This document shows positions 44,839 to 57,240 of a DNA stretch of 64,000 nt, in pieces; within the stretch, counting starts at the first letter, position 1; each line of letters starts with the position of its first letter. The notes under the pieces were generated by a model. The model searched no databases. It was not told the origin of the DNA and worked only from the letters and a program-made list of their open reading frames with translations. The position numbers and the translations under genes were made by a program. Source of the DNA: Monoplex corrugatus (lineage: Eukaryota > Mollusca > Gastropoda > Littorinimorpha > Ranellidae); contig JAPXFY010000016.1 of NCBI GenBank assembly GCA_030674185.1, positions 39,182,466-39,246,465 on the forward strand, in the 5' to 3' direction.

Positions 44839-45080
44839 TAACCCTTTGACTCCTTCACCTTATCCACCCGCATCCTGCATTATCAGGCACGATAGCAAAG
44901 CACAAACGTAACCTTTGACTCCCACACTCGGTCCATCAACTTGAAGCTATTGATTGGATGTAGGAGTAGCTGCTGGATTGGGCGAGAGTTTTTGCAGCTG
45001 GTGCATATGGTAAGGGAAACAGAGTCAAGTTTTTTTTCAGCTGGTGTATAAGGGTTAGGAGTGAAAAGGGTTATAATTTG
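44839..45080. mobile_element. Degenerate palindromic MITE
   Basis: It opens ttaaccctttgactccttc, has the spacer gatagcaaagcacaaacgt of the family, and its right arm decays at about 45035-45080 (gttaggagtgaaaagggtta). Confidence 0.6.
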
Positions 45081-45256
45081 TTGATACATTTGAACTTTAT
45101 GCTGTGCTGTAGAAATCAAGGCACATAGGATTTACTCACATTTTACTAAGTGCCAATGTACGCATTTTGTTTGAACTGTGTGAAATACGCAGACACGGGA
45201 CACACTATCGCCGTCTCTGGTATCAGTCATTTTCTTTACCCCGTCCCCTTCCCTGA

Positions 45257-45268
45257 AAACAGAGAGAG

Positions 45269-45299
<31 letters not shown>

Positions 45300-45349
45300 G
45301 GTGAGAGAGAGGGAAAGAGAGAGAGAGGGGAGAGAGAGAGAGGGGAGAG

Positions 45350-45382
<33 letters not shown>

Positions 45383-45435
45383 CAGAGACAGAGAGAGAGA
45401 GTGAGAGAGAGACGCACGCACGCGCACGCACACAA
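45257..45435. repeat. (GA)n tract
   Basis: gagaga with g-rich interruptions, then gcacgcacgcgcacgcac. Non-coding. Confidence 0.96.
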
Positions 45436-45790
45436 ACACAACAAAGATCAATAAATTGATTGAATTGTATTTTCCAACGGTAAAGACAATGACATAACAC
45501 ACCCGTGTTTGGTCTGTTTTCCCTGTCTACAGTTGCCAAAACCTATGGGATAAAGCTGAAAGAAAAAGTTGTCTGAATTAAGATGAATAAGTCCCTCTTG
45601 AACAAAGTCCAGACTCCACACTGCTAGCTGTATAAAATTCAACGAATATCCCACCCTTGTTTTTCTGTTCTTTTCTTTCTCTTGCTGTTGTTATGTTTTC
45701 GCTTTCGTCCCAAAGAAAAATGACAAATCATAGATGTATGACCTATTGTATCCAAGAAAAAAAAAGTCAAGCAATCTACCTCGTATATCT

Positions 45791-45990
45791 TAACCTTTTG
45801 ACTCCCGCACCCTATCCACCAGCTGCAAAAATTTAGCCCTTTGACTCTCTCACCCTATCCACCAGCTTCCTGCTGGAAGCGAGGAAGCTGGTGGATATGC
45901 TGATGGAATCAAAGGGTTAAGGTTTTGCTTTGCTAGTGTGGTTGACAGTGCAGGATGCTGGTGGACGAGGTGCGAGAGACAAAGCGTTAA
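45791..45990. mobile_element. Palindromic TTAA-type MITE
   Basis: The outer arms are ttaaccttttgactcccgca and tgcgagagacaaagcgttaa. The inner arms, ccctttgactctctcacc and gatggaatcaaagggttaa, enclose ccaccagcttcctgctggaa. The asymmetric spacers (agctgcaaaaa on one side, gctagtgtggttgacag on the other) are in the opposite order to the copy at 60402. Confidence 0.78.
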
Positions 45991-46316
45991 GTTAGCACGT
46001 TTAATGGAAGAGATCAAATTGTAAACTTAGACACAGATAGCTAGATGCAGTTGGAGTATACCTGTGGGTGAATCTGTCATGTTTTGTTTTTGTTGTCAGC
46101 AGGGTTTATGCACATACATGTGCACAAGTTGTACATTTTTGGCCCAGACTATGCAGATGTTATGTTGCTACACAGTATGCATACTACGTCATAAGTGGGT
46201 TTCCGCATCATGTTAACAGTCATACATCTTGTATAATTAACATTCTGTGTTCATATAACTGTCTGTTCTGTCTGTTGTGCTGTCACTTCCACAGGGAAGG
46301 TGTCACACGATGATGA

Positions 46317-46862
46317 CTGTTACTGTTATTGTTGCTTAAAAGCCTATCCGACTGAGTAGAGCCAAATCAGGGCTATAACTGTTTCAAAACACACCATACA
46401 TCAACATTGTCACTGTTATCCTATAAACATTTCAAAACATACACAATACTTAAACAGGAAAAGAAAATTAAGTACACATATCAATGCGTTCACGGAAATA
46501 ATCTAAGGAGATGCCCCTGGCGTTGACCACTCCGTCCAATTTATCACACAGGGAATTTAAAAATCATACCTGAATACAAATTTAAACATTGAAAAACGAC
46601 GCTAAGACATACATAAAAACGGCCCAAAATTGCTTGCGCATATCATTCCCTAGAGCCAAAATGCACTTGACACAAGGACCCAATTATCAATCCTAAGAAA
46701 AAGTACGTAAGACTTTACTGAACACATACCGCTGAATGGACCAGCAAGGCAGAAATTGATAGGAAAAATGACAGAACACCAAGGAACAAGACAGAAACAA
46801 ATGGAGTGACAGAAAAGAGTGAATTTCTAGCAAAGAATTTCCAGAAGGTGGGGACACTATGG
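46317..46862 (-). mobile_element. Repeat family B
   Basis: It shares atgcccctggcgttgacc, gaatggaccagcaaggcag and tttccagaaggtggggac with the other copies and ends before the CCCCGTGGGG terminus at a G run. The tail side reads gttactgttattgttgct on the plus strand. Confidence 0.72.
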
Positions 46863-47062
46863 CGAGGGGGGGGGGGGGGGAGGGGGAGAAGAAGAAGAAA
46901 AAGAAGAAGAAGAAGAAGAAGAGGAAGGAAGAAGAAGAAAATGATGATGATGGTGACAATTATTATTATCATAATTATTATCATTATTATCATTAGTAGT
47001 TGTAGTAGTAGTAGTAGTAGTAAGAAAAAGAAGAAGAAGAAGAAGAAGAAGAAGAAGACATA
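46863..47062. repeat. G-run, (AAG)n and (ATT/AGT)n tract
   Basis: Consecutive simple repeats; frames through them are Lys/Arg or Phe/Leu homopolymers. Confidence 0.93.
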
Positions 47063-47559
47063 CCCAAACTTAGTTTTCATTTTCTGATAGGCGGCAGAGA
47101 GTGAAAGAAGTCTTAGTGTAGGAAACTTTAGCTCACTCCAACACAAGTTGGAAAGATGCAAAGTCAAAACAAAGCATACTTTGACACCTTTTATTTCGTT
47201 CATAAAAATGCAATCACATGACAAGACCATCTTTTGATGCCTTTTATTTAATTAAAATTACAACAACAACGACAACAACAGCAACAACAACCACCAAACC
47301 AACATAATGTATTCATGCTGATGGTTAATCATAAAACATAATCTGTTGCCTGTGCTCAATGAATACGGAGAAAAAGTCCAACAGTTGACACGTCTATTAT
47401 CGATCAATTTATTCTCTCTCTCTCTCACACACACACACACAATCCCAGCCAACACACACCACTTACCATAGCCATCATCTTACAGAGATACAAATCATGC
47501 TGTCTACTCAGACCACAAAACGGTTCTATTTTCAGGTTCACATATTATCACTCTTCTAA

Positions 47560-48251
47560 TTCACACAAACACCACTCCCAAAGCTCACACCAATATTACC
47601 CTCTACATCATCCCCAAAACTCACACCAACATCATCACCAATACTCACACTAACATCATCCATAACATCACTCTCAATACACACACCAACATCGCCTTCA
47701 ATATTCACACCAACATCATCCCCAACAACACCCTCAATACTCACATCCACATCATCCCTAATAATCACACCAATGTGACCTCCCAATATTCACATCAACA
47801 TCACACTAACATCATCCTGACAGTCAAGCCAACATCATCCACAACATCACACACCAATACTCACACCAACGTCACCCCAAACATCACCCCAATACTCACA
47901 CCAATGTTATCCCTCAATACTCACATAAACATCACACCAACATCATCCCGAAACTCAAACACCACTCCAATACTCCCACCTTCACCCCCAAAACATCACC
48001 CCAATGCTCACACCAACATCACCCCAATACTCACACTAACATCACTCCAATGCTTACACCAATGTCACCCCAAGCATCACCCCAATACTCACAAGAACAT
48101 CACCCCAACTCACACAAACATCACCCCAAACATCACATCACCATCACCCCAATACTCACACCAATGTGATCCCAAGCATCACCCCAATACTCACAAGAAC
48201 ATCACCCCAATACGCACACCAAGATCATCCCAATACTCACACCAACATCAC
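47560..48251. repeat. Approximately 34-bp satellite, left array
   Basis: Units built from ctcacaccaacatcacccca and aacatcaccccaatac, variable in length (about 17-40). It is interrupted at 48251 by the 5-kb element and continues at 53296. Confidence 0.93.
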
Positions 48252-48277
48252 TAGTACGGATGTTAAGACGGCATATA

Positions 48278-48303
48278 TCATTGAATCGTGCACTTCGTAG
48301 TAG
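48278..48303 (+). repeat. Left terminal inverted repeat core
   Basis: It begins tcattgaatcgtgcactt and pairs with 53254-53279 (complement tcatacgattgtgcactt) at about 20 of 26 positions. Confidence 0.75.
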
Positions 48304-49195
48304 AAGCATGCCATTTGGTATGAAGGTACTTGAACCCTTTCTGAATGATTTTAGAGATGGAAACACATTGGGCGTGACCTATGATGGGCGTGGTCACACA
48401 TTTAATTAGGTCAGTGTGTCATCTTCTTCTTTTCATGCTTCTGTACAAAAAGGACGAACTGTGGCATCCAAAACCCACACAGGACTAAAATATTTGACAA
48501 GCTACATGCCGCAAACAGGCATACATTTTGTGTGTAAGCCCTTCTTGGGGACATTAATCAATAATTAGGTCAATCAAAAATGAGGTCAAGTAAATTTCAA
48601 GATTACTGGCATTGAGTTGCTCTCGGTGGTAACATAGAACTGAGATCCAACCATATTGTATAAGATAATAACATTTTCGTTCTGTGTTTTGTTGTTGTTG
48701 TTTTTTCCGTAGAAGACGGATCACTTTTGTTTTTTAATAGAGCGCATGATACAAGAGAAAATTTAAGTAGGTCAAGTGATTTTCATACTTTGGTTGCTTT
48801 ATTCCCACGAGCTTTGTTTTTATTTTTGCCTTATTAAACTGATATTACAAAACAAAGCTGAGACACTCAGGACTTATTTACCTGTGTATTTCTTGGTTAT
48901 CTAGTATATCATACCGACTGATTTGAATTTCAGATAGTTAAGCCATACAAGGATCCTCTTTTCATGAAAACCTGAGCTTCGTAATATAGCAATATATTTA
49001 TGTCGGAAGTATCATATGCATATGGAAACAAAATGACAAAATAGTTTTTTACATCAAAGAAATCAATCAGTCCAGCTATAAAATATACAAATTAATGTCT
49101 TTAAATGACTGGTTTCAAAACTGAAAAAGAAAGAAAATGACTTTCACATGTCTGATTTAGACATCCTGATAGCAGTCTCCAACACAAGCACAGAG
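48304..49195. other. Non-coding left part of the 5-kb element
   Basis: AT-rich sequence without recognised frames or repeats, between the left inverted repeat and the 3' end of the decayed gene (minus sense). Confidence 0.5.
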
Positions 49196-49199
49196 GGTG

Positions 49200-52100
49200 G
49201 TGTTAGGCCTGGGAAAGAGTGAGCAGTCGTTTTTCAACATGGAAAGATTGCTCTTGACACTTGTGGGTAAACGTCGAACTTGGTTTGAAAACAAAGGAAA
49301 TCTGTTTCTTTTTATGGGGTCAGACAGAGACTTGGTTCAAAGCGCTCTTCAACGAATGCTGTGTACTGTTCTTGGTCCTGTGTGAGAGCAGTCCTCACAC
49401 TGTTGACAACTTCGTCGTTCATAACGTTTTTCTATCAATGGCAAAGAGGTACATGCTGTCCTCCATGAAAGGATTTCCCATTTCTTCAAAGCGGGAAACC
49501 AAGACTGACTTGTGTTGCAAATGCAGTCTGGGTGCAGGGGCGTTGTTCATGATGGCGAGTACTCAATTTTGCATCCCCTTCCAACTGGTTCTCAAAGTCT
49601 CCTACAAGTCGTGATATTTCTAGCCCAGCAACGATCCAGCGTCTCAGAGCATTGGGGTTGTTTGTAAGGCCAATAGCACCTCTGTCACCTTTCACAAGAG
49701 CGTTGCATTGTTCATGTGCCTAAATTGCAGAAAAAAATGCGTTTTGTTTTTCTCTTTCAACAAACGCCCCAGAGCAGAAATGATGCAATATAGCCAGGGT
49801 GGATTTCTTCAAGCATTGCCAGGTCTCGGATGTGAACAGTCAACCAGCGAGCATAGTTTAAAGTGGTCCAGGGCAAACATCCAAGGCATCAGTTTTGTCA
49901 AGCACTGAACATACATTCTGAAATCTTCTGTCCGGATTGAGTAGACCTGCTGAAAAACGCACAACTGGAAACCCAGAACTGTAGCCCACTATGCAAAATA
50001 TGGCTGCTCATCTGTCATCTTTTTTCTCCAGTCCTAGAAATCTAAGATAATGCTTTGATCCGACTCCAGGAACTTTGAATAGGCTCGCCATAGCAAAATG
50101 TAGAGTGCAGCAGCCATGATCTGGTGGGCATGCTTTGTTCTGGTTAAATGTGCTGCCCTGACTAACGAATTGGCAACGCCAGAAAATGCAATTCTTGCCA
50201 TGGTAATTGCAGTGTTCCACCCTGAACCATCCAACCAGACTTCAAGCGTTTTGAAAGCAGCCATTTCTATGTGAAGCCCTCCTAACATGATGACAAAATG
50301 TTTTTCGCCAAAAGTATCAGGCCAGCACCATTGGATTCCTTTTGCTATGGCATACAATGGCTGATCCATTCCTAACACAGGTGTTTGTCCAAGATTCTGG
50401 TGCTGTATAGATGTTTTTACCAGGGTCATGGCGTGTCTGATTAATGCAGTAGTATGAGCATTGTCCATGAGGACAGGCAGTAATCTAATGATGGCAGTTG
50501 GAACATCATTTTGTGGTTGTAGAAATGCATGGTATGCAGCCCATGACAAACGGTCACTGTTGTCTACTGGCCGTGTTTCTAACGTCCTGACACATGTTTC
50601 AACCATGCAAACTGTTGGACACAATTTTGAACCTCAGAACTGATGTCTGGCTGCTTACGCCCTGATGGTGCAGGCACCAACTGTTCTTTGTTAGGTTCAG
50701 GCACAGGGAAAACATTGGTGTAATCAGGTGGCAGCAAAGGAATTCTCCGATTTTGGTTGTTTGCATCATCATCAATGAGTAGGCTCCATTGCTCCTCACC
50801 ATCATCCTGTGTCACTCTGTGCTGAATGAGGGAGATGCTGCTTTCATGGAAGGAATCAGATGAAGTTGCTGAGCTGGGGTTGTGGTCTATGTTATCAACC
50901 ATGCCAATTGTGAACAAACTCTTTCTCATGTTTGTTGAGTCAACTACCTTATCGTCCTCAAATCTTCGGCAGACATTGTGCGCTATCTGACATGAAACTG
51001 ACATCACCCTGTCGTACGAAATCCGCAGACCTAGGTCAGAGAATGTACCAATAAGTTCCTTCTTTCATTCTGCATGTAATTTCAGGTCAAGGTTGTTGTT
51101 GTGCCAGTGAAAGCTTGAGTCCTTTGCAGTCTTGCGACAGTTGAAAGCAATCACTTGGGAAAGCGTGAGAACAGCTTGCCTGTCTGACTTTGTACCAAAC
51201 TCGGGTTGTTCTATAGCTGTTGGACCATCTAGGATGAAGCTCATAAGTGCTTTCAGGAGGCTGGGACGGAATCGTCTTGGCAGCTGTCATTAAACGTTCC
51301 ACTGAATGTTACTTTTTTCTGAAATAAATCTTTCCTTATGATCTGGGCTGCTTTGACCAACTGAAGGGCCTCAGAATCAGAACTGCATACTTTCTTCAAG
51401 GCGTTTCAAAGATCTTTGTCAAACTGACGAATGACATTTCTTCCTGACTTGTACATGTGAGATCTGGGATAGCAGCTTCTATTTTCTGTCGTAGGCGTGT
51501 TGAATGTACCTTCGCGTTTGTTAGACCAAACTGTGAGAGGCGAGAGGTGTATAGACGAGACAGAGAAGTCATGCTGAAAACTGAGGCTGTGTGAGTATCA
51601 TCTCTGAAGTTTTCAATGTAAGCCACAACCTCTTCTGATTCTGGTGTCTGTTCAAGGCAGACATACATTTTACATGATAATGGCAATCCATTGCCACCAT
51701 GTCTTTGACAGCAAGCTTTCCATGTAGCTCTATATTGTTCAGTCGCTGGGCATGAACACAACCTTTGTAACAAAATACAAAGATAAAATCATTGCTCTGT
51801 GAAGTCCTGTGGTGCCAGATGACCCATTGCAGAGCATTGTGGTTCACTTCCTTTCTCGTCTGCGACACAACCACCATCATCTAAGCTTCCGTGTTTTCAC
51901 AGGGCTAGGTTTATCATTCCTTTCTCTTTCTGTCGTGTTTTCACAGGGCTAGGTTTATCATTCCTTTCTCTTTCTGTTCAGAATAGTATTGCTTCTTTTC
52001 GCACGACATGATTTGTGCCAAGAAGCTTCATGTTTTTTCAGTCTCTTCAAACCCAGATCCATCATTCAGCTTAGATAAGGGAACAGAAAGTGGATTCTCG

Positions 52101-52318
52101 CCTATTTTCTGAAAAGCTTTCAAATTCTAGGCAATATAAACGTATCCTGCGCCATCCCCTTTGGCTCCTTGGCCCTTAAATGGGCATGTAAGAGACGCTT
52201 TGTTTGCTGGGTTCTGGCACAGTGCACACAGACTCCAATCAATAGTCAATTCATCGTCTCCTTCAGTTGAAAATGGTAGACTGGGGCTGTCGATTCGCTT
52301 GTAATCACAAGACATCAC
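49200..52318 (-). pseudogene. Decayed gene of the 5-kb element (unassigned, transposase candidate)
   Basis: In minus-strand order the blocks are: a cysteine pair region (WSLCALCQNPANKASLTCPF) at about 52318-52127; a block with YIENFRDDTHTASVFSM at 51880-51396; IAHNVCRRFEDDKVVDSTN and VDNIDHNPSSATSSDSFHES at 51007-50750; VPTAIIRLLPVLMDNAHTT, VLGMDQPLYAIAKGIQW, MLGGLHIEMAAFKTLEVWLD and RTKHAHQIMAAALYILLWRAY at 50624-50040; and NALRRWIVAGLEISRLV with RHHEQ at about 49690-49540, followed in a third frame by a GNPFMEDSMYLFAI-like block. The frame changes several times inside continuous homology, so it is broken. I have a general impression that VDNIDHNPS and GGLHIEM blocks recur in multicopy invertebrate genes of unknown function; that is recollection, not a search. 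The Asp in MDQPLY and the His/Glu in GGLHIE are candidate catalytic residues only by inference. Confidence 0.6.
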
Positions 52319-53250
52319 CGTATATTCCGGCTCACTCCATCAGATCGGTAATACATACAAAAAACAAAACTTTACTCTTGATTGATATGGAACACCATAC
52401 ATTTCATAACGGCGTCAACAGAAACACCGGCAAATTTCACTCAAATAAAACATACGCACAGGCCCGACTGATATGGTGCCAATAAATGTTAATATTTTAA
52501 ACACAACTTAATTTGAACATTTAGTGTTATAAATGTTGATAATTATTAATGATTATCAACTGTTTTGATGAACAAGGCTAGTACATATTATTACTATTGT
52601 TATGTGATGCTGACAAAGGCAAGAAATAGCTGCATGAATTTCAGAATTAATGGAATGCATTCTATTTTTAAAATAATACAATATATCATTTAACCAAAAT
52701 ACAGCATGAAATCGGCAGTCTTCGAATCGCATTCACTGAAAGACTGAAAAAAGTCTACGTCAGTTTCCCGGGCCCTTCTTAACGTGTTGCCGTAGGCCTA
52801 TACGGTGATTTCTTTTTCTGCACCCCCTAAAAATTATTCAGTCATCCTTTTATATCAGTAGATCGCCCCATTTCAACTACATGTATTCTAAAAACTCGTA
52901 AAAATATATTTGTCATTTCAGTTTATTTCAAGTTTTGTAAACTTTCGAAAACGGACGGATTGTATATAAAATATCAACCGGAATGAATTAATTCTCATAG
53001 GTCTAACCCGCCAAGTTTACACCGCCGCTGGTGCCAAGCCCGTGATGACAGATCTTGCCCGCCCTGCACACGCGTGCAGGTCTGCTCCCAACATGCAGGT
53101 CTTACTGCCCCTATGGTGTCCTGACCGTGTGAAGAATGCACTGATTGGAAACTTTGATCGATCACTGCACCTTACACAGGGTGCTGTGATCGTGTTTCCA
53201 CCTCCAGATATGTTCTCATGGTCCATACTATTTGTGTGTAAAAGGACATG
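52319..53250. other. Non-coding right part of the 5-kb element
   Basis: AT-rich. 53030-53200 is more GC-rich (acacgcgtgcaggtctgctc) and could hold a promoter or first exon of the element gene on the minus strand, but no frame supports this. Confidence 0.45.
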
Positions 53251-53253
53251 TCT

Positions 53254-53279
53254 CTACTAAAAAGTGCACAATCGTATGA
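53254..53279 (-). repeat. Right terminal inverted repeat core
   Basis: Inverse partner of 48278-48303. A diverged extension outward to 53295 starts, in complement, with TAGTGGGG. Confidence 0.75.
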
Positions 53280-53295
53280 CTTGACTTCCCCACTA

Positions 53296-55370
53296 CACCC
53301 CAATACGTACACCAACATCACAAAAACGTAACCCCAATACTCACACACCAATGTCGCCCCAAACATCACCTCAATACTCACGAGAACATCACCCTGATAC
53401 TCACACTGATATCATCCCAAACATCACCCCAATACTTACACCAACATCACCCCTATACTCACACCAATGTCACCCCAAACATCACCCCTATACTCACACC
53501 AACATCACCCCTATACTCACACCAATGTCACCCCAATACTCACACACACAACATACCCCAAACATCAACCGAATACTCACACCAACATCAACCCAAACAT
53601 CAACCGAATATTCACACTAACATCACCTCAAACATCACCCCAATACTTACACTAATATCACCCCAAACATCACCCAATACTAACACCAATGTCACCCCAA
53701 ACATCATCCCTATACTCACACCAATGTCCCCCCAATACTCACACCAATGTCACCCCAAACATCACCCCTAAAGTCACACGAGCGTCACACCAAACATCAC
53801 CCCAATACTCACACCAAACATCACCCCAATTCTCACACCAAACATCACCCCAATTCTCACACCAACGTCACCCCAAACATCACCCAATACTCACACCAAC
53901 GTCACCCCAAACATCACCCCAATACGCACACCAACGTCACCCCAAACATCACCCAATACTCACACCAACGTCACCCCAAACATCACCCCAATTCTCACAC
54001 CAACGTCACCCCAAACATCACCCTTATACTCGCACCAACGTCACCACAAACATCACCCAATACTCACACCAACGTCACCCCAAACATCACCCAATACTCC
54101 ACACCAATGTCACCCCAAACATCACCCAATTCTCACACCAACGTCACCCTAAACATCACCCAATTCTCACACCAACGTCACCCCAAACATCACCCAATAC
54201 TCACACCAACGTCACCCCAAACATCACCCAATACTCACACCAACGTCACCCCAAACATCACCCAATACTCACACCAACGTCACCCCAAACATCACCCAAT
54301 TCTCACACCAACGTCACCCCAAACATCACCCAATACTCACACCAATGTCACCTCAAACATCACCCCAATACGCACACCAACGTCACCCCATACTCACACC
54401 AACGTCACCCCAAACATCACCCCAATACGCACACCAACGTCACCCCAAACATCACCCAATACTCACACCAATGTCACCTCAAACATCACCCCAATACTCA
54501 CCCCAACGTCATACCAAATATCACCCCAATTCTCACACCAACGTCACCCCAAACATCACCCCAACGTCACCCCAAACATCACCCAATACTCACACCAACG
54601 TCACCTCAAACATCACCCCAATACTCAACCCCCAAACATCACCCAATACTCACACCAATGTCACCTCAAACATCACCCAAATACTCACACCAAACATCCC
54701 CCCCCCCCCCATACTTACACCAACGTCACCCCAAACATCACCCCAATACTCATCAATGTCACCCCAAACATCCCCCCAATACTCACACCAACATCAACCC
54801 AATACTCGCAGCAACATCACCCCAATACTCACACCAACACTCACACTAATGTCACCCCAATACTCACACCAACATCACCCCAAACATCACCCCAATACTC
54901 ACACCAACGTCACCGTAACATCACCCCAATACTCACACCAACATCACCCCAATTCTAACACCAATGTCACTCCAATACTCACACCAACATCACCCCAAAC
55001 ATCACCCCAATACTCACACCAACGTCACCGTAACATCACCCCAATACTCACACCAACATCACCCCAATTCTAACACCAATGTCACCCCAAACATCACCCC
55101 AATTCTCACACCAAAGTCGCCCCAATACTCACACCAACGTCACCCCAAACATCACCCCAGTTCTCACACCAACGTCACCTCAAACATCACCCCAATACTC
55201 GCATCAACGTCACCCCAGTTCTCACACCAATGTCACCCCAATACTCACACCAACATCACCCCAATTCTCCCAACACACACCAATGTCACCCCAATACTCA
55301 CACAAATATCATCCCAATACTCACACCAACATCACCCCAATACTCACACACTTCCAACCATCATCCATTC
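53296..55370. repeat. Approximately 34-bp satellite, right array
   Basis: Dozens of units of ctcacaccaacgtcacccca and aacatcacccaata. Length variants of about 17, 34 and 35 bases are mixed, keeping all three plus frames open (His-Pro-Thr-Asn repeats). The longest open stretch is about 400 codons and is an artefact of the repeat. Confidence 0.95.
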
Positions 55371-55514
55371 TTCACCAATTAATCCTTCCACTCCTTCGCC
55401 AAGTCAACTACTTTTTTCCTTGTCTCTTTTTTGCTTTTTGAAGATAATATCTCCATGGTTGGACTATTTCCATATTCATGTATTCTGCAAGTGACACAGG
55501 GTGGCTTGGAGTTT

Positions 55515-55800
55515 GGACTTTGTTTAAGAGGGAGTCAGCGCGCTCGAACAATTCCATATGCCCTCCACTCATAACTGCCAGCAATCATCACATAGACTCC
55601 CAAAACTTACACAAGCCCTTAGCATTAGCAAGGCCTTGAAATACGGAGGGGGAGAGACCCATGTGAAACACTACGTTGACACCTCCAAAATGATGGCAAC
55701 ATTAAGATAAGCAGCAAACAGGCCAGTTTTTAACGTTGCATGCTAAGACTTGAACTCAAGATGCTGATCAGATCTCGAGTCCACAGCTCTAGCTAGCCAT
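55515..55800 (-). mobile_element. SINE family A
   Basis: agagggagtcagcgcgctcg, acaattccatatgccctcc, gcaaggccttgaaatacgg and a box B-like ttgaactcaagatgctg; single copy in minus orientation. Confidence 0.72.
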
Positions 55801-56040
55801 GTGGTAGAGCTGTAGCCATTCCATCAGCCTGTACAGGTTGGATACCGGCCCAACATAAATTTTGTGCGGCAAGCCTCCAGTCCACCCAGCTGCCGAGTAC
55901 CTGCCCCTATTCAAAGTTGGGGAAGGTAAAGCAGTGAGGGAAAGGAGATCACTACTGTCCTCATAATCCTGGCCCCCCTGAAAAAAGATGTCTCTACCAT
56001 CTCTCTCTCCTATGTTCACAGGGCTTTGAGACAACCTTGA
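55800..56040. mobile_element. SINE-like repeat, family E
   Basis: ttttgtgcggcaagcctcca, ggggaaggtaaagcagtgag and tgtctctaccatctctct match the 15.2- and 19.9-kb copies. This copy begins gtggtagagctgtagccatt, a possible tRNA-like head. Confidence 0.62.
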
Positions 56041-56239
56041 CCTTATACCATGAACCTGAGCTTAAACTCTACGTGTGCACTGGCAAGGTCTTGAGGTTTC
56101 AGCTATGTACGTCATGTGTTGTATACATTACCATCTATCCTAGTAGTAGTCTACATGGTGGGAAGGAAGATGGAATGAAAGCATTGAAAGAGTGTTCACA
56201 CTTCTGACCGAGTTGAAAGAAACAGGCTCAGTCTCTTCA

Positions 56240-56735
56240 GCCGATGCACATGGGAACAAAGTCAGACCTGTGTACCTTTCGGCTGTGCACACTTAAGATT
56301 CCATGGCAGTTGAAACTCCTGAAGAGCAGGGCATTGCCCAGCTGCCTTAGTATAAAACATTGGAGAGATAGGTTGATTTCCCACGTCCCACCACTTGAAG
56401 ACCAATTAACCTTCTTGCCTTTCTGAAGTCTTGGTTAAAAAAAAAAAGTGAATGTGAATATGAATTTGAAGCGAGGGAAGGGGGAAGCAAGGGAGAGGGG
56501 ATGGGCACTTCCCTCGTGGTGCTGGCTCCAAGAAAAGCTGAGATCTCTACCACCTTTCTATGCCTCAGGACCTGGCCAGCTCATGGGTTTATGTGCAGGC
56601 TGAAAGCTTGTGCCGTGATCATTCTGGATCTTCTCCAACACACAGCACCTGTGATGTTAGTGCATATGGAATTCATTCCGAGCGCGGAGACGTCATCTTG
56701 AGAAATTGAAACTGAAACTGAAACTCTACCTCACA
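56240..56735 (+). mobile_element. Repeat family F, uninterrupted copy
   Basis: gatgcacatgggaacaaag, agggcattgcccagctgcc, gaccaattaaccttcttgcc and tcatgggtttatgtgcaggc to gagaaattgaaactgaaact. The same sequence, inverted, ends this window (62425-62543 and 63631-64000) and acts there as the empty-site reference for the TTAA element. Confidence 0.8.
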
Positions 56736-56879
56736 ACAATTTTACAATACCACTGCCTTCAGGCCTATGGCAACAAGCTCTGGCCGTGTAAACTTAACAA
56801 TCATATGCAGCATAACACAACCATCACTACCCAATGCCTCACATCAATCCCCTTCTCCTAATGCACTCCAGAAACAAGT

Positions 56880-57240
56880 GTCCTACTTCTTACCAAGTGT
56901 CACCTATGTTAGGAAAACAGTCTTCCATTTCTCAGGAAATCTGGTCTCCTGTTTCTCAGCAAATTGGGTATCTTATTTCTCAAAAATGATCTACCATTTC
57001 TTAGGAAAACTGGTGTCCCATTTCTCCTCAGAAAAAAGAACTAAACAAAACAAAACAAAAAACATACCCATAGGTCCTATGTCTCATCAAAATGGGAATC
57101 GTCTGTCTCCAAAAATGATATGTCATTTGTCAGGAAAACCAGTGTCTCGTTCAACACATTTATCCCCATACCCAGTTCCATTTCTGAGTAGGAGGAAGAA
57201 GGGGGTTGTCTTTCTCAGGAAAATGCCATCCCAATTCTGA
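56880..57240. repeat. Degenerate tandem repeat, about 31 bases
   Basis: tttctcaggaaatctggtctc-like units with variants (tttctcagcaaattgggta, tttcttaggaaaactggtg, tttgtcaggaaaaccagtg), about eight copies. Confidence 0.75.

Larger units (their letters stand above)
48252..53295. mobile_element. 5.04-kb element with imperfect terminal inverted repeats and a 3-base target duplication
   Basis: The left end (tagtacggatgttaag...) and the complement of the right end (tagtggggaagtcaag...) both begin TAGT. Further in, 48278-48303 and 53254-53279 are inverted repeats with about 20 of 26 positions matching, around a shared gtgcactt core. The flanks are aacatCAC on the left and CACcccaatac on the right; deleting the element and one CAC restores the satellite exactly. 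Its minus strand carries one decayed gene. This is the architecture of a cut-and-paste DNA transposon; I cannot name the superfamily. Confidence 0.75.

Noticed and set aside
48252..53295. CACTA (EnSpm) assignment of the 5-kb element
   Set aside because: The left junction reads CACTAGT, but the right end lacks the required TAGTG on the same strand; CAC is better explained as the satellite target duplication.
53689..55494. Long His/Pro/Thr open frames
   Set aside because: They occur in all three plus frames of the 34-bp satellite and have repeat composition only.
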